The notes under the pieces were generated by a model that was given only the letters and a program-made list of their open reading frames with translations, did not search any database and was not told the origin of the DNA. A stretch of DNA of 64,000 nucleotides. It comes from Aureimonas phyllosphaerae (GTDB taxonomy: Bacteria; Pseudomonadota; Alphaproteobacteria; Rhizobiales; Rhizobiaceae). The stretch lies in assembly GCF_900113065.1 (NCBI RefSeq), contig NZ_FOOA01000001.1, forward strand, positions 372,001-436,000, in the 5' to 3' direction. A program made the translations under genes and the position numbers. This document shows, one piece after another, positions 8,662-22,261 of the stretch (position 1 is its first letter; the number at the start of each line of letters is the position of its first letter).

Positions 8662-8733
8662 GCAAGGCCGACGAATTGCACTTGCCAACGCAACCCTCGG
8701 AATGACAAGGACACGGCATTACGCAACCTATGG

Positions 8734-9756
8734 TTGGTGTCGCGCGTGCCGAAGGACAGCAACGAGACCTATTGGGCGTCGCGGATCGACGAGGACGAAC
8801 CTCAAGCTCCGCTCGTCTCGCTCCTGGTTCCCTGCTTCAACGAGGAGGAGGTGCTGCCGCTTTTTCTCGAGCGCATGCAACCGATCCTTCGGGCCTTGCC
8901 AGGGCTGCGGCACGAGATCGTCTTCGTCAACGACGGCAGCACGGATGGAACGCTTGCCTTCCTGATCGGGCAGACGCTGCGCGATCCGTCGATCCGCGTC
9001 GTCGACCTGTCGCGCAACTTCGGCAAGGAAGCGGCGCTGTCGGCGGGCCTGACCGAGGCGCGCGGCGACGCCGTCGTTCCGTTCGACGCCGACCTGCAAG
9101 ACCCGCCCGAAGTGATCCCGCGCCTCGTCGAGCGGTGGCGCGAGGGGTTCGAGGTGGTGATCGCGCGGCGCGTCGACCGGTCCTGCGACGGCTTTCTGAA
9201 GCGCGAGACCGCGAACGCCTTCTATCGCCTCCACGGCCGGATGACCGACATCGACCTGCCGGAGAATGCCGGCGACTTCCGCCTGATGGACCGCCGCGTC
9301 GTCGACGCGCTGAACGCGATGCCGGAAAGCTGCCGCTTCATGAAGGGCCTGTTCGCCTGGGCCGGCTTCCGCACTGCCTGCGTCGATTATGTCCGTCAGC
9401 CCAGGGCGGCGGGCCGCAGCAAGTTCTCCGGCTGGAAGCTCTGGAACTTAGCGCTCGAAGGCATCACCAGCTTCTCGACCCTGCCGCTGCGGATCTGGAC
9501 CTATGCCGGCTTCGTCGTGGCGGCCGGCGCGTTGGTCTATGCGCTCGCCGTCGCCGTTCGCACGCTGGTCCTCGGCGTCGACGTGCCGGGCTACGCGTCG
9601 CTCACCGTCCTGATCCTCCTGTTCGGCGGCCTGCAGATGATCGGCATGGGCATGATCGGCGAGTATATCGGCCGCATCTACATGGAGTCGAAGCGCCGCC
9701 CCCTCTACTTCGTGCGCGCTCGCTTCGGCGGCGAGCCTTCGAGCGAGCGCTCGTGA
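8734..9756 (+). CDS. Family 2 glycosyltransferase, GtrB/DPM1-like
   Basis: Membrane-bound GT2 enzyme of about 340 residues, likely transferring a sugar from a nucleotide donor to undecaprenyl phosphate. The N-terminal GT-A domain shows LLVPCFNEEEVLPLF, VFVNDGSTDGT, the metal-binding DADLQDPPEVIP and DFRLMDRRVVDAL; two C-terminal membrane hairpin helices follow (residues ~255-320). It heads a tight cluster: its TGA overlaps the GTG of the GtrA gene (GTGA). The start is uncertain (TTG 8734, GTG 8737 or GTG 8749), none with a clear ribosome site. By family analogy (GtrB, ArnC) it makes a lipid-linked monosaccharide on the cytoplasmic face. Confidence 0.85.
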   Translation: MVSRVPKDSNETYWASRIDEDEPQAPLVSLLVPCFNEEEVLPLFLERMQPILRALPGLRHEIVFVNDGSTDGTLAFLIGQTLRDPSIRVVDLSRNFGKEAALSAGLTEARGDAVVPFDADLQDPPEVIPRLVERWREGFEVVIARRVDRSCDGFLKRETANAFYRLHGRMTDIDLPENAGDFRLMDRRVVDALNAMPESCRFMKGLFAWAGFRTACVDYVRQPRAAGRSKFSGWKLWNLALEGITSFSTLPLRIWTYAGFVVAAGALVYALAVAVRTLVLGVDVPGYASLTVLILLFGGLQMIGMGMIGEYIGRIYMESKRRPLYFVRARFGGEPSSERS

Positions 9757-10160
9757 CGGCGATGGACCGGTCGCTTCGGCGCTTCTTCGCCTACGCGCTG
9801 GTCGGCGGCGCCGGCACGACCGCGCACTACGGACTCTTCCTCGGCCTCCTGTCGCTCACGGCCCCGGTGCTTCTTGCCTCCTGCGCCGGATATGTTCTCG
9901 GGGCCGTCGTGAACTACTGGCTGAACCGCTCCGTCACCTTCGCCTCGCAGCATCCGCATCGCGAGGCGGCCCCCCGATTTCTTGCCGTTGCGGCGTTCGG
10001 CCTCGTCCTCAACCTGTCGATCGTCACGCTGCTGGTCGGCTGGGCGCGCTGGCAGCCGCTGTCCGCCCAGATCGCTGCGACCGCCTTCTGCCTCTTTGCC
10101 ACCTACGCGCTCAACGCCCGCTGGTCTTTCGCGACGGCGATCGGCCAGCCCAAGACCTGA
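9753..10160 (+). CDS. GtrA family flippase-like membrane protein
   Basis: Protein of 135 residues with four predicted membrane helices and the GtrA signature FFAYALVGGAGTTAHYGLF, then VLGAVVNYWLNRSVTF and a C-terminal ATYALNARWSF. GtrA proteins are thought to flip undecaprenyl-linked sugars across the inner membrane. GTG 9753 overlaps the glycosyltransferase stop (GTGA); ATG 9762 is the alternative. It sits between the lipid-sugar synthase and a large membrane protein, the order of O-antigen-modifying Gtr cassettes. Confidence 0.85.
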   Translation: MTAMDRSLRRFFAYALVGGAGTTAHYGLFLGLLSLTAPVLLASCAGYVLGAVVNYWLNRSVTFASQHPHREAAPRFLAVAAFGLVLNLSIVTLLVGWARWQPLSAQIAATAFCLFATYALNARWSFATAIGQPKT

Positions 10161-10169
10161 AGGCTCATC

Positions 10170-11651
10170 GTGTCTGCCCTCTTCGACTTACGCGTGCGCG
10201 GTCAGCGACTTGCAGCAAGCCATCCGCAAAGCGCGGCTGTCCTTGTGCTGGCCATAGCTCTTCCCATCGTACTCGTTCTGGCGATGCTTGCGCTCACGCC
10301 GCTCGGCCACTGGCAGATGGACGAGCTTCTGATGATGAGGGCCTTTCGCGACAGGGGATTGTCCGCACTTTTCGGTCGATTCACGAGTTGGAGCCCCCGC
10401 CCGCTCTCGGAGACGCTGCTCTACGTCTATTCCTCCGTCGTCCACGCGACCGGGCGGCAATTGACGGGCACGTTTCTCCTCTGCCTCTGGAGCCTTCTGA
10501 TCCTCGCCTGTCTCGCGCCGGCGGCGCTGATTCGGACGAGTGATCCCGTCGCGCGCCGGGCGGCTCTACTGGTCGCCCTGACGGTTCTCGCCCTTTTCCT
10601 GTCCGGGCACCCGGTGGCGGAAGTGTTCTACTGGTCGCAGGCGGCTGCGGCCTACATCCCGTCCATCGCCCTGATCGCGGCTCCCCTGCTGTGCCTCGTT
10701 TTGGCCGGGCATCGAACCGGTCGCCTCGATGGGCTGGTCGCAGGCTGCGTCTCGCTGGCGGCGATGGCCTCGGAGGTCGGCGCCTTCTTCGCGGTCGCCT
10801 TCGGCGCGGCAGGCCTTCTGCTTTCCGTCGGCGGACGCTGGCGCGACACGGGCGCACTTGCGGTGCGCCGGCGGGACGCGATGTTTCTCGCCCCGCTGCT
10901 TGCCGGCCTGACCATCCTGTTCATGCTGGCGAACGCGAGGTTCGGAAGCGAGGCCGAGATCTTCGACGCGACCATTGCGCGCCACCCCCTGCCCAGCATC
11001 GGATGGTCGCTGTCGACCTTCCCCGCCGACGCGCTGTCAATCGACCTCGGACCATCCACACCGCAAGGGTTCGCGCTCGGTCTCGTATCCCGCGCAGCGC
11101 TTCTCGTCCTTTGCATCCTCGCCTTTTCACGCATCCCTGGCACCGAGCAATCTGGCCTGCGCCTCGTCGTCGCGTGCTTCGCGCTCGCGGCTCTGGCGAG
11201 CGCCCTGTTCTCGCTCTTCGCTGCCTATTACCAGTTCGGCGTGAACTGCTGCGAGCGTCATCAGACCATCCGTTCGCAACTGGTCGTCGTGGCGCTGGTC
11301 GCCATCGGCTGGTTGCTCGCATGGTCTCCTTGGGCCGTGCCGCTTCGGCGCCGGGGCGTCGCCTGGATGGCCGTCGCATCGGTCGTCGCGGTGGCGAGCA
11401 GTGCCGCCCATATGCCGGCCGCGATCGCCCATGACATTGCTCGATACGGCGAGATCCTGCAGGCGCGCGCAGCCAACTGGCAAGACGCGCTGTCGCCCGA
11501 TCCCGAGATGAAACTGCGCCTGTCGCATCGCGGCGAAATCATCGGGAGTATTTACGCTCCCGCAGGCGATTTTCGTGACGAAGACGCAACGCCCCGGCCT
11601 CTGCGGGCCATGATGCAATATTTCAGCAAGTCCCGGATCGTCGCCGAATAA
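10170..11651 (+). CDS. Polytopic membrane protein, GtrC-like candidate glycosyltransferase
   Basis: Protein of 493 residues with about ten hydrophobic helices. Helix 1 (residues ~22-45) is followed by an extracytoplasmic loop, GHWQMDELLMMRAFRDRG, with an acidic DE pair where GT-C-fold glycosyltransferases keep catalytic acid residues; GRFTSWSPRPLSETLLY follows. I do not recognise a closer family. It starts nine bases after the GtrA stop at GTG 10170, so the three genes are probably one operon. In Gtr cassettes the third gene is the specific transferase that moves the flipped sugar onto surface polysaccharide; that role is inferred here from position and topology. Confidence 0.65.
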   Translation: MSALFDLRVRGQRLAASHPQSAAVLVLAIALPIVLVLAMLALTPLGHWQMDELLMMRAFRDRGLSALFGRFTSWSPRPLSETLLYVYSSVVHATGRQLTGTFLLCLWSLLILACLAPAALIRTSDPVARRAALLVALTVLALFLSGHPVAEVFYWSQAAAAYIPSIALIAAPLLCLVLAGHRTGRLDGLVAGCVSLAAMASEVGAFFAVAFGAAGLLLSVGGRWRDTGALAVRRRDAMFLAPLLAGLTILFMLANARFGSEAEIFDATIARHPLPSIGWSLSTFPADALSIDLGPSTPQGFALGLVSRAALLVLCILAFSRIPGTEQSGLRLVVACFALAALASALFSLFAAYYQFGVNCCERHQTIRSQLVVVALVAIGWLLAWSPWAVPLRRRGVAWMAVASVVAVASSAAHMPAAIAHDIARYGEILQARAANWQDALSPDPEMKLRLSHRGEIIGSIYAPAGDFRDEDATPRPLRAMMQYFSKSRIVAE

Positions 11652-11785
11652 GCTGAACAGCTCTGCAGCTTTCGAAGTTGTGATCGTCCCGCGCCCTCAT
11701 CGCTGGGGCGAATCCTTTCCAGCCCTCAACCCGGCCTCCTATATGAGACCGCAGGATAGACGGCAGACCGGAAGGAAACGACCCG

Positions 11786-12778
11786 ATGGGCACCTCGGCC
11801 AAGACGCGCGGGCTCGCTCTCATGAGCGTGCTGGCGTTGACCTTTTCGCTTGCGGCGATCGACTACGCTGAGGCGCGGCGCGGCGGCAGCTTCGGCAGCC
11901 GGGGCGCGCGCACCTATCAGTCCGCACCGGCCACCAATACCGCGCCTGCGGCGGCTCCGGTCCAGCGTTCGATGACCTCGCCGAGCGCGGCCGCTCCAGC
12001 CGCCGGCGCGGCTGCGGCGGCGCGTCCGGGCGCGCGCTCGGGCCTGTTCGGCGGCGGCTTCGGTGGCGCGCTGATGCGCGGCCTCGTGATCGGCGGCCTG
12101 TTCGGCCTCCTGATGGGCACCGGCTTCGGCGGCTTGGCCGGCATGCTCGGCCTGCTGGTCCAGGCGCTGCTGATCGGTCTCGTGGTCTGGTTCGTGATCC
12201 GCCTGTTCCGTCGCCGCTCGGCAGGCCAGACGGCGATGGCCGGCGGGCGCCCGAACGAGATGGGCAATCGCTCGATGTACGAAGGCCTCGGCCAGCGCGC
12301 CCCGCAAGGGGGTCAGGCCGCCGGCGCGCGTGGCTATGCCGGCGCGCAGGCCGCCGCCCCGACCGGGGCTCCGGGCGTCGATCAGCTTCGCATCACTGCG
12401 GCCGACCTCGATATCTTCGAGAACCGCCTCCAGACGTTGCAGGACGCGTTCAGCCGCGAGGATTACGCCAAGCTGCGCGAGATCACGACGCCGGAGGTCG
12501 CCTCCTACCTGTCCGAGGAACTGGCGACCAACGCCTCGAAGGGCATCCGCGTCGAAGCGCGCGACGTGACGCTGCTGCAGGGCGACGTGGCGGAAAGCTG
12601 GAAGGAAGGCTCGCGCGAATACGCGACCGTCGCCATGCGATACTCGATGGTCGAGACCGTGCGCGACCGCGAAACGGGTGCGATCCGCGAAGGCGGCGGC
12701 GCACCGGTCGAGTCCACCGAAGTCTGGACTTTCCTGCGCGACTTCAAGGACGAGTGGAAGCTCTCGGCCATCCAGTAA
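11786..12778 (+). CDS. Tim44-like domain protein
   Basis: Protein of 330 residues. An N-terminal signal-like helix is followed by a low-complexity Ala/Pro/Arg region, a Gly-rich helical hairpin (GGFGGALMRGLVIGGLFGLLMG and a second helix ending VVWFVIRLFRRRS, residues ~85-150), then a C-terminal Tim44-like alpha/beta domain (~190-330). That domain includes DLDIFENRLQTLQDAFSRED and, at the end, VWTFLRDFKDEWKLSAIQ. Such proteins occur widely in proteobacteria; Caulobacter TimA is one, but the function is poorly defined. It is followed by a strong terminator and is probably monocistronic. GGAAGGAAAC lies upstream of the ATG. Confidence 0.85.
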   Translation: MGTSAKTRGLALMSVLALTFSLAAIDYAEARRGGSFGSRGARTYQSAPATNTAPAAAPVQRSMTSPSAAAPAAGAAAAARPGARSGLFGGGFGGALMRGLVIGGLFGLLMGTGFGGLAGMLGLLVQALLIGLVVWFVIRLFRRRSAGQTAMAGGRPNEMGNRSMYEGLGQRAPQGGQAAGARGYAGAQAAAPTGAPGVDQLRITAADLDIFENRLQTLQDAFSREDYAKLREITTPEVASYLSEELATNASKGIRVEARDVTLLQGDVAESWKEGSREYATVAMRYSMVETVRDRETGAIREGGGAPVESTEVWTFLRDFKDEWKLSAIQ

Positions 12779-12810
12779 GCCTGAGCCCTTCCAACACGTC
12801 ATCGAACGAG

Positions 12811-12843
12811 GCCCGTCGGTTCATCGGAACCGGCGGGCTTTTC
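12811..12843 (+). terminator. Rho-independent terminator of the Tim44-like gene
   Basis: Stem of 12 bp (one G-T pair), arms 12811-12822 and 12827-12838, four-base loop, then TTTT. It lies 33 bp after the stop codon and 19 bp before the convergent exonuclease stop. Confidence 0.85.
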
Positions 12844-12861
12844 GTTTGGGGGAGCGTTCGG

Positions 12862-13719
12862 TCAGGCGGCGCCGCGCATCGGCGAAGAGAGGACGGCCGC
12901 CAGCACCCGCTCGATGTCCGGCGTCAGCCCGACCACGGCGGAGAGATCGCCGAGCCGCAATGCGGCGCGGTGCTTGCAGTCGGCGCGAAAGCGCGAGGCC
13001 GGACAGGTGCAGGCGAGGCGCAGCTGTCCTCGTGCGTTCGGTATCGCTTCGATCTCGTAAGGGGTGCCGCGGCTTCCGGCGACGCGGAAGCGAAGCTGGC
13101 CAGGCGTCGTCACGCCACGTGCCGCCATGGCACGCGCAGCGACCCCGCCCTTGCGCGGCGCCGCATCGGCCGTCACCGTGCGCGCGAGACCCATCGTGGC
13201 GGCAAGGTGCTTTACGTCCACCGCGCCCGCCGCGCGAACGCCCTCCAGCGCGATCGCCGCGCAGGCAAAGGCGTCCTCCCCCGCGTCGTGGTGGCGGAAC
13301 CCGATGCCGAACTTCGTCGCCAGCGCCGAGAGCTTGCGGCTCGGCTCGTCCGGCCAGAGCCGGCGCGCCATCGAGACGGTGCAGAACGAGCGGAACGCCG
13401 GCAGGTCAAGCCCGAACCGCGCGGCCGAACGCTTGAGGACGTTCATGTCGAACGAGGCGTTGTGCGCCAGCACCAGCGCGCCGTCGAAGACGTCGGAGAT
13501 TTCGTCCCACACGTCAGCGAAGCTCGGCGCGTCCATCACGTCCTCCGGCCGAATGCCGTGGACGCGGATGTTGCCCCAGTCGAAGCGCATCTCCGGCGGC
13601 CGGATCAGCGTGTGGAACCGCCGCGTGATCCGGTCGCCTTCCACGAAGGCGAGGCCGATCGCACAGGCGCTGTCGGGGCTCTGGTTGGCGGTCTCGAAAT
13701 CGAGGGCGACGACGGTCAT
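12862..13719 (-). CDS. DEDDh 3'-5' exonuclease with a C-terminal SWIM-like zinc finger
   Basis: Protein of 285 residues. Residues ~1-165 are a DnaQ/RNase T-type exonuclease: ExoI VVALDFETANQSP (D, E), ExoII LVLAHNASFDMNVL (D), ExoIII RHHDAGEDAFACA (H, D). The closing part, ~205-265, carries C237-x-C239-x8-C248-x-H250 (ACTCPAS...DCKHR), the CxCxnCxH signature of SWIM fingers, within a basic domain likely to bind nucleic acid. Plain DnaQ-like proteins of this kind more often end in a BRCT domain or nothing. It lies 32 bp downstream of ligA on the same strand, suggesting co-transcription and a DNA-repair role. Start at ATG 13719 (MTVVALDFET). Confidence 0.8.
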   Translation of the reverse strand: MTVVALDFETANQSPDSACAIGLAFVEGDRITRRFHTLIRPPEMRFDWGNIRVHGIRPEDVMDAPSFADVWDEISDVFDGALVLAHNASFDMNVLKRSAARFGLDLPAFRSFCTVSMARRLWPDEPSRKLSALATKFGIGFRHHDAGEDAFACAAIALEGVRAAGAVDVKHLAATMGLARTVTADAAPRKGGVAARAMAARGVTTPGQLRFRVAGSRGTPYEIEAIPNARGQLRLACTCPASRFRADCKHRAALRLGDLSAVVGLTPDIERVLAAVLSSPMRGAA

Positions 13720-13751
13720 GGCATTCCGGGCGGATGGGATGCCCGGTTGAA

Positions 13752-18000
<4,249 letters not shown>

Positions 18001-18115
18001 GCGCGAGAAGGGCTAGACCGGCTGAGGAAGAATGGCAATCGGCAGCGCCGAAGATATGGATGCGAGCCGGTGAAGAGAAGGGCGGACGACCCTTGCGGCA
18101 GGCGTCGGAAACGAA

Positions 18116-18141
18116 AAAAGGCCGGGCAGAGCCGGCCTTTT
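18116..18141. terminator. Rho-independent terminator after bamD
   Basis: Ten-bp perfect stem, arms 18116-18125 and 18132-18141, six-base loop. The arms begin with AAAA and end with TTTT, so it can act on either strand. It separates bamD from recN. Confidence 0.85.
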
Positions 18142-18162
18142 CCTACGTCTTTCGTCCTGCGA

Positions 18163-19098
18163 TTAGCCGCGAGCGGGCGGCGCCAGCACCGTGGCATCGG
18201 CCTGCGCCCGCGTCGCCGTCGGCGAGCGGTCCGCGCCGGTGATGAGCCGCGTCGCGTTGGAGAACCAGGAGGTTCCGCTGCCGCTGCGGGGTTGCAGGCC
18301 GTTGCTCTGAAGGAGCGCGTAGGAGTCGCGATACCACTCCGACTCCGGGAAGTTCTGGCCGAGCACCGACGCGGAAGCCTGCGCTTCCTGGGTGAGGCCC
18401 ATCGCGTAGTAGGTTTCGGTGAGGCGCGCGAGCGCTTCCTCGACGTGACGCGTGCCCGGATAGGTGTCCACGACGTTCTTGAAGCGGTTGATCGCGGCGA
18501 TGTACTCGCGGCGTTCCTGATAGTAGCGCCCGACCTGCATCTCCTTGCCGGCGAGCTGGTCGCGTGCGATGCGCAGCTTCGTGCGGGCGTCCTCGGCATA
18601 TTCGGAGTCGGGATAGCGGTCGACGACCTCCTGCATCGCCTGCACGGCGCGCGCGGTGTCGGTCTGATCGCGCGTCACGTCCGGCATCTGGCGATAGTAG
18701 GACAGGCCGATTATGTACTGCGCGTAGGCCGCGTCCTCCGAACCCGGATAAAGCGACAGGTAGCGGCGCGCCGATGCGACCGCCTCGTCATAGTCGCCGG
18801 TGCGGTAGCTCGCGAAGGCGCGCATCACGAGCGCCTTGCGGGCGAATTCGGAATAGGGATGCTGGCGGTCGATCGCCTCGAACTTGGCGGCGGCTTCCTT
18901 CAGCCGGCCGTTCTCGAGATTGGCGAGGCCTTGGTTGTAGAGTGCGTCGGCCGGCTCGGTCTGCGAGGCGAGCGCGAGGGCGTCGATATCGGTGTCCTTC
19001 GAGGACATGCACCCCGAGAGAAGAAGGCCCGACGCGGCGACGGCCAGTGCCATCGGCACGACCGGAAAGCGGCCGGACAGCGGCATCTTGATTCCCAT
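18163..19098 (-). CDS. bamD: Outer membrane protein assembly lipoprotein BamD
   Basis: Lipoprotein of 311 residues, the essential TPR subunit of the BAM complex that inserts beta-barrel proteins into the outer membrane. The signal peptide ends in the lipobox LLLSGC. Five TPR units follow, including [41 protein letters not shown] and [14 protein letters not shown]. Start at ATG 19098 (MGIKMPL...) with GGGGGAACC six bases upstream; longer readings to 19542 lack support. It sits between lpxC and recN as in other Hyphomicrobiales. Confidence 0.95.
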   Translation of the reverse strand: MGIKMPLSGRFPVVPMALAVAASGLLLSGCMSSKDTDIDALALASQTEPADALYNQGLANLENGRLKEAAAKFEAIDRQHPYSEFARKALVMRAFASYRTGDYDEAVASARRYLSLYPGSEDAAYAQYIIGLSYYRQMPDVTRDQTDTARAVQAMQEVVDRYPDSEYAEDARTKLRIARDQLAGKEMQVGRYYQERREYIAAINRFKNVVDTYPGTRHVEEALARLTETYYAMGLTQEAQASASVLGQNFPESEWYRDSYALLQSNGLQPRSGSGTSWFSNATRLITGADRSPTATRAQADATVLAPPARG

Positions 19099-19324
19099 CG
19101 AACTGGTTCCCCCTGGCTTCCCCGGACCGGCATGAACGGACCGGGCGGGACATCTTCCTAGCCAACGTCCCGCATCGCGACAACGCTTCACGACAGGCCA
19201 AGGCGCCTTTTTTAAGACTTTCGGAATGTTTGGGACGTTTCGGCCGTCCATTCGGGCTGGGCCCGCGATGGAGCCGCCCTCACCCGGCGGCCGCCACGGG
19301 CCGCACGGGTCGAAACCGCCCAGA

Positions 19325-20266
19325 TCAGAGAACCTGGGGACCCAGCGCCGGCACGGCGATCGCCGCCATGCCCGCCTGACGCAGCGGCTCGGCGCGGCGT
19401 CCGTTGCCCTCGACGAAGGCATGGGCCGAAGGGTCGGCCAGAAGCGCCTGGAGCGCCATGGCGTTGAGGCGGTGGCCGCCCTTGTAGGAGCGGTAGCAGC
19501 CGAGGACGCGAGCCCCGGCCAGCGCCTGGTCGCCCACGGCATCGAGCGTCTTGTGACGGACGAACTCGTCGGGGTAGCGCAGGCCGGCCGGGTTGATCAC
19601 CCGGTCGTCGTCACCGATCACGACGGAGTTCTCGAGCGAGGAGCCGAGCGCGTGGCCCGACGCCCAGAGACGCTCGACGTCCTTCATGAAGCCGAAGGTG
19701 CGGGCGCGGGCGAGTTCGTCGCGGAAGAGGCTCGGGCTGAGGTCGGCGCAGAAACGCTGACGTCCGATCGCGGCGGTGGCGAAGTCGATCTCGACCTCGA
19801 ACCGCGTACCTTCGTGCGGGTGGTATTCGGCAAAGCCACCGTTCAGCTCGACGCGGACGGACTTCAGGACCTTGATGAAGCGGCGCGGCGCGCGCTGGGC
19901 GACCAGCCCGGCCGCCTCGATGGCGCGCACGAACATGTCCGAGCCGCCGTCCATGATCGGGATCTCGTTGCCGTCGATCTGGACCACGACATTGTCGACG
20001 TCCATGGCGTAGAGCGCGGCCATGATGTGTTCGATCGTCGCCACATGCGCGCCACGACGATCGCCCACGATCGTCGAAAGGTCAGTGGAGGTCACATTGC
20101 CGGAGACGGCGCGGATTTCGTGAACGAGGCCGGACGCCTCGAAGACGTGGAACACGATGCCGGTGTCGGGCTCGGCCGGGTGCAGGGACAGTTCGACCAG
20201 CGTACCGCTGTGAACGCCCACGCCCTCGAAACCGATGCGCGCTCCGATCGTGTGCTGACTGACCAC
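19325..20266 (-). CDS. lpxC: UDP-3-O-acyl-N-acetylglucosamine deacetylase
   Basis: Zinc amidase of 313 residues catalysing the committed step of lipid A synthesis. The first zinc ligand is in [33 protein letters not shown] gives the second His and the Asp; [14 protein letters not shown] carries the C-terminal catalytic His. The start is GTG 20266 ([19 protein letters not shown]), with AGGAAG eight bases upstream. It follows ftsZ but is separated by a terminator and a promoter of its own. Confidence 0.96.
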   Translation of the reverse strand: MVSQHTIGARIGFEGVGVHSGTLVELSLHPAEPDTGIVFHVFEASGLVHEIRAVSGNVTSTDLSTIVGDRRGAHVATIEHIMAALYAMDVDNVVVQIDGNEIPIMDGGSDMFVRAIEAAGLVAQRAPRRFIKVLKSVRVELNGGFAEYHPHEGTRFEVEIDFATAAIGRQRFCADLSPSLFRDELARARTFGFMKDVERLWASGHALGSSLENSVVIGDDDRVINPAGLRYPDEFVRHKTLDAVGDQALAGARVLGCYRSYKGGHRLNAMALQALLADPSAHAFVEGNGRRAEPLRQAGMAAIAVPALGPQVL

Positions 20267-20398
20267 GTGTTACTCTTCCTTATGCCGGCCTGCCGCGCGC
20301 CAGATGATCGCGTCGGCGGCAGGAAAACTCTTCCCGGCTTCCGGAAGATCCCGCATGGGAACCCGTAGGCGAACGCGAAGTGTCTGAAACTGTCACAA

Positions 20399-20427
20399 AA
20401 TTTAGGTCTGGGACGAATTGAGGCCAA
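20399..20427 (-). promoter_or_regulatory. Candidate sigma-70-type promoter of lpxC
   Basis: On the minus strand, -35 TTGGCC (20427-20422), a 17-base spacer and -10 TAAATT (20404-20399). It lies about 130 bp upstream of the lpxC start and downstream of the ftsZ terminator. Confidence 0.5.
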
Positions 20428-20507
20428 ATCACGCTTTCTTACCCGATGTTACCGGAAAGCGTCTTAAAGTTTCATTTAGCATAGCGAAATCAGGGCGTTA
20501 ACGGAAA

Positions 20508-20535
20508 CGGCCCGCCTTCTTGCGAAGGCGGGCCG
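20508..20535 (-). terminator. Hairpin terminator after ftsZ
   Basis: Perfect 12-bp GC-rich stem, arms 20508-20519 and 20524-20535, loop of four bases. The minus strand continues GTTTCC, a weak T-run. It is 28 bp after the ftsZ stop and isolates ftsZ from lpxC. Confidence 0.75.
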
Positions 20536-20562
20536 CACCAAACCGCGGTGAGTTTGTGACCG

Positions 20563-22146
20563 TCAGTTCGACTGGCGGCGCAGGAACGCCGGGATTTCCA
20601 GCTGGTCTTCCTCGCTCGGCTGGCGAACCTGGCTCTGCGGACGGGCTGCGGAGTCGGCCGCCTGGCGGCGCGGCGCATAGGGGCTGGTCTCGGCCGGACG
20701 GCGCGGCGCGACGGGGCGGACGGGGTCGGCAAGCACCGCCTCGTCTTCCTCGCGGCGCGACAGTCCGGTCGTCAGGCGACGCAGGAGGCCCATGGGGCCG
20801 CGCTCGTCGCCCGAGACGTCCACAGCGCCGGCACGACGCTCGATCTCGGCCTGCACCACCGGCGGGAAGTCCTCGACGCGGGGCATGCGGGCCTGCGCGG
20901 GCTGCTGCACGGGCTGGCGCGGCGCCGGGGCGCGCGGGGCGACCTGGGCGATCTCGGCCTCGAGGGCGGCGGTGAAGTCGTCCTCGATGTCGGCCATCGC
21001 CGGGGCCGGCTGGTAGGCGACGGGCGCCGCGACTGGCGCCTGAGCGACCGGCGCGGGGGCCTGCACCATCGGGGCGGGCTGAGCGACCTGCACCGGAGCC
21101 GGGGCCGGCTGGAAGGCCGGGCGGGCGGCGAGCGCGGCGGCGGCGCGTGCCTCGGCGGCGTGGCCGTAGACCTCCATCGCGGCCTTGTCGATGCCGGTGG
21201 CGACGACCGACACGCGGATCACGCCTTCCAGGCTCTCGTCGAAGGTCGCGCCGAGGATGATGTTGGCATCCTGGTCGACTTCCTCGCGGATGCGGGTCGC
21301 GGCCTCGTCCACCTCGAAGAGCGTGAGGTCACGGCCGCCGGTGATGGAGATGAGGAGGCCCTTGGCGCCCTTCATCGAGGTCTCGTCGAGGAGCGGATTG
21401 GCGATCGCGGCCTCGGCGGCGGCCATCGCACGGCCCTCGCCGGACGCCTCGCCCGTGCCCATCATCGCCTTGCCCATCTCGCGCATCACCGAACGCACGT
21501 CGGCGAAGTCGAGGTTGATCAGGCCTTCCTTGACCATCAGGTCGGTGATGCAGGCGACGCCCGAGTAGAGCACCTGGTCGGCCATGCCGAAGGCATCGGC
21601 GAAGGTGGTCTTGTCGTTGGCGATACGGAAGAGGTTCTGGTTCGGAATGACGATCAGCGTATCGACGTTCTTCTGCAGCTCCTCGATGCCCTGCTCGGCA
21701 ATGCGCAGGCGGCGCTGCCCCTCGAAGTGGAACGGCTTGGTGACGACGCCGACCGTCAGGATGCCCTTCTCGCGCGCCGCACGGGCGACGACCGGGGCCG
21801 CGCCGGTGCCGGTGCCGCCGCCCATGCCGGCGGTGACGAAGCACATGTGCGAACCGAGGAGGTGATCGCAGATCTCGTCGAGCGACTCTTCGGCGGCCGC
21901 GCGGCCGACCTCAGGCTGCGAACCGGCGCCCAGACCCTCGGTGACGGCGACGCCCATCTGGATCACCCGCTCGGCGCGCGAGGAGCGGAGCGCCTGCGCA
22001 TCGGTGTTGGCGATCACGAACTCGACGCCCTCAAGACCGGCGTTGATCATGTTGTTGACGGCGTTGCAGCCGCCGCCGCCCACACCGAACACGGTGATCC
22101 GCGGCTTCAGCTCGGTGATGTCCGGCTTCTGAAGGGTGATGCTCAT
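20563..22146 (-). CDS. ftsZ: Cell division GTPase FtsZ
   Basis: Tubulin-like GTPase of 527 residues that forms the Z-ring. The GTP-binding core occupies residues ~14-320: [14 protein letters not shown], the tubulin signature [13 protein letters not shown], and the synergy loop [13 protein letters not shown] with catalytic Asp. A Pro/Ala-rich linker of about 180 residues follows, as in other Alphaproteobacteria. The C-terminus, [12 protein letters not shown], is the conserved peptide that binds FtsA and other tethers. It starts at ATG 22146, 115 bp after the ftsA stop, so it may have an additional promoter in that gap. Confidence 0.98.
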   Translation of the reverse strand: MSITLQKPDITELKPRITVFGVGGGGCNAVNNMINAGLEGVEFVIANTDAQALRSSRAERVIQMGVAVTEGLGAGSQPEVGRAAAEESLDEICDHLLGSHMCFVTAGMGGGTGTGAAPVVARAAREKGILTVGVVTKPFHFEGQRRLRIAEQGIEELQKNVDTLIVIPNQNLFRIANDKTTFADAFGMADQVLYSGVACITDLMVKEGLINLDFADVRSVMREMGKAMMGTGEASGEGRAMAAAEAAIANPLLDETSMKGAKGLLISITGGRDLTLFEVDEAATRIREEVDQDANIILGATFDESLEGVIRVSVVATGIDKAAMEVYGHAAEARAAAALAARPAFQPAPAPVQVAQPAPMVQAPAPVAQAPVAAPVAYQPAPAMADIEDDFTAALEAEIAQVAPRAPAPRQPVQQPAQARMPRVEDFPPVVQAEIERRAGAVDVSGDERGPMGLLRRLTTGLSRREEDEAVLADPVRPVAPRRPAETSPYAPRRQAADSAARPQSQVRQPSEEDQLEIPAFLRRQSN

Positions 22147-22261
22147 CGTGGTTTCCCTTTGTGTCTGGGCCGGTTCGCCGCGCGGCCTGGGGTCTCAAGA
22201 ACCAGTGCGCGGCGCGCACCGATGGGGTATTCGGATGGACGAGCTTCGCACGCGAAGCTTG

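Noticed and set aside
8734-11651. Prophage-borne O-antigen conversion locus
   Set aside because: No integrase, attachment site, tRNA or phage gene is nearby; the cassette looks chromosomal.
20464-20478. A third CtrA box between ftsZ and lpxC
   Set aside because: TTAA-N7-TTTA has a mismatch in the second half-site and sits beyond the lpxC promoter; too weak to list.
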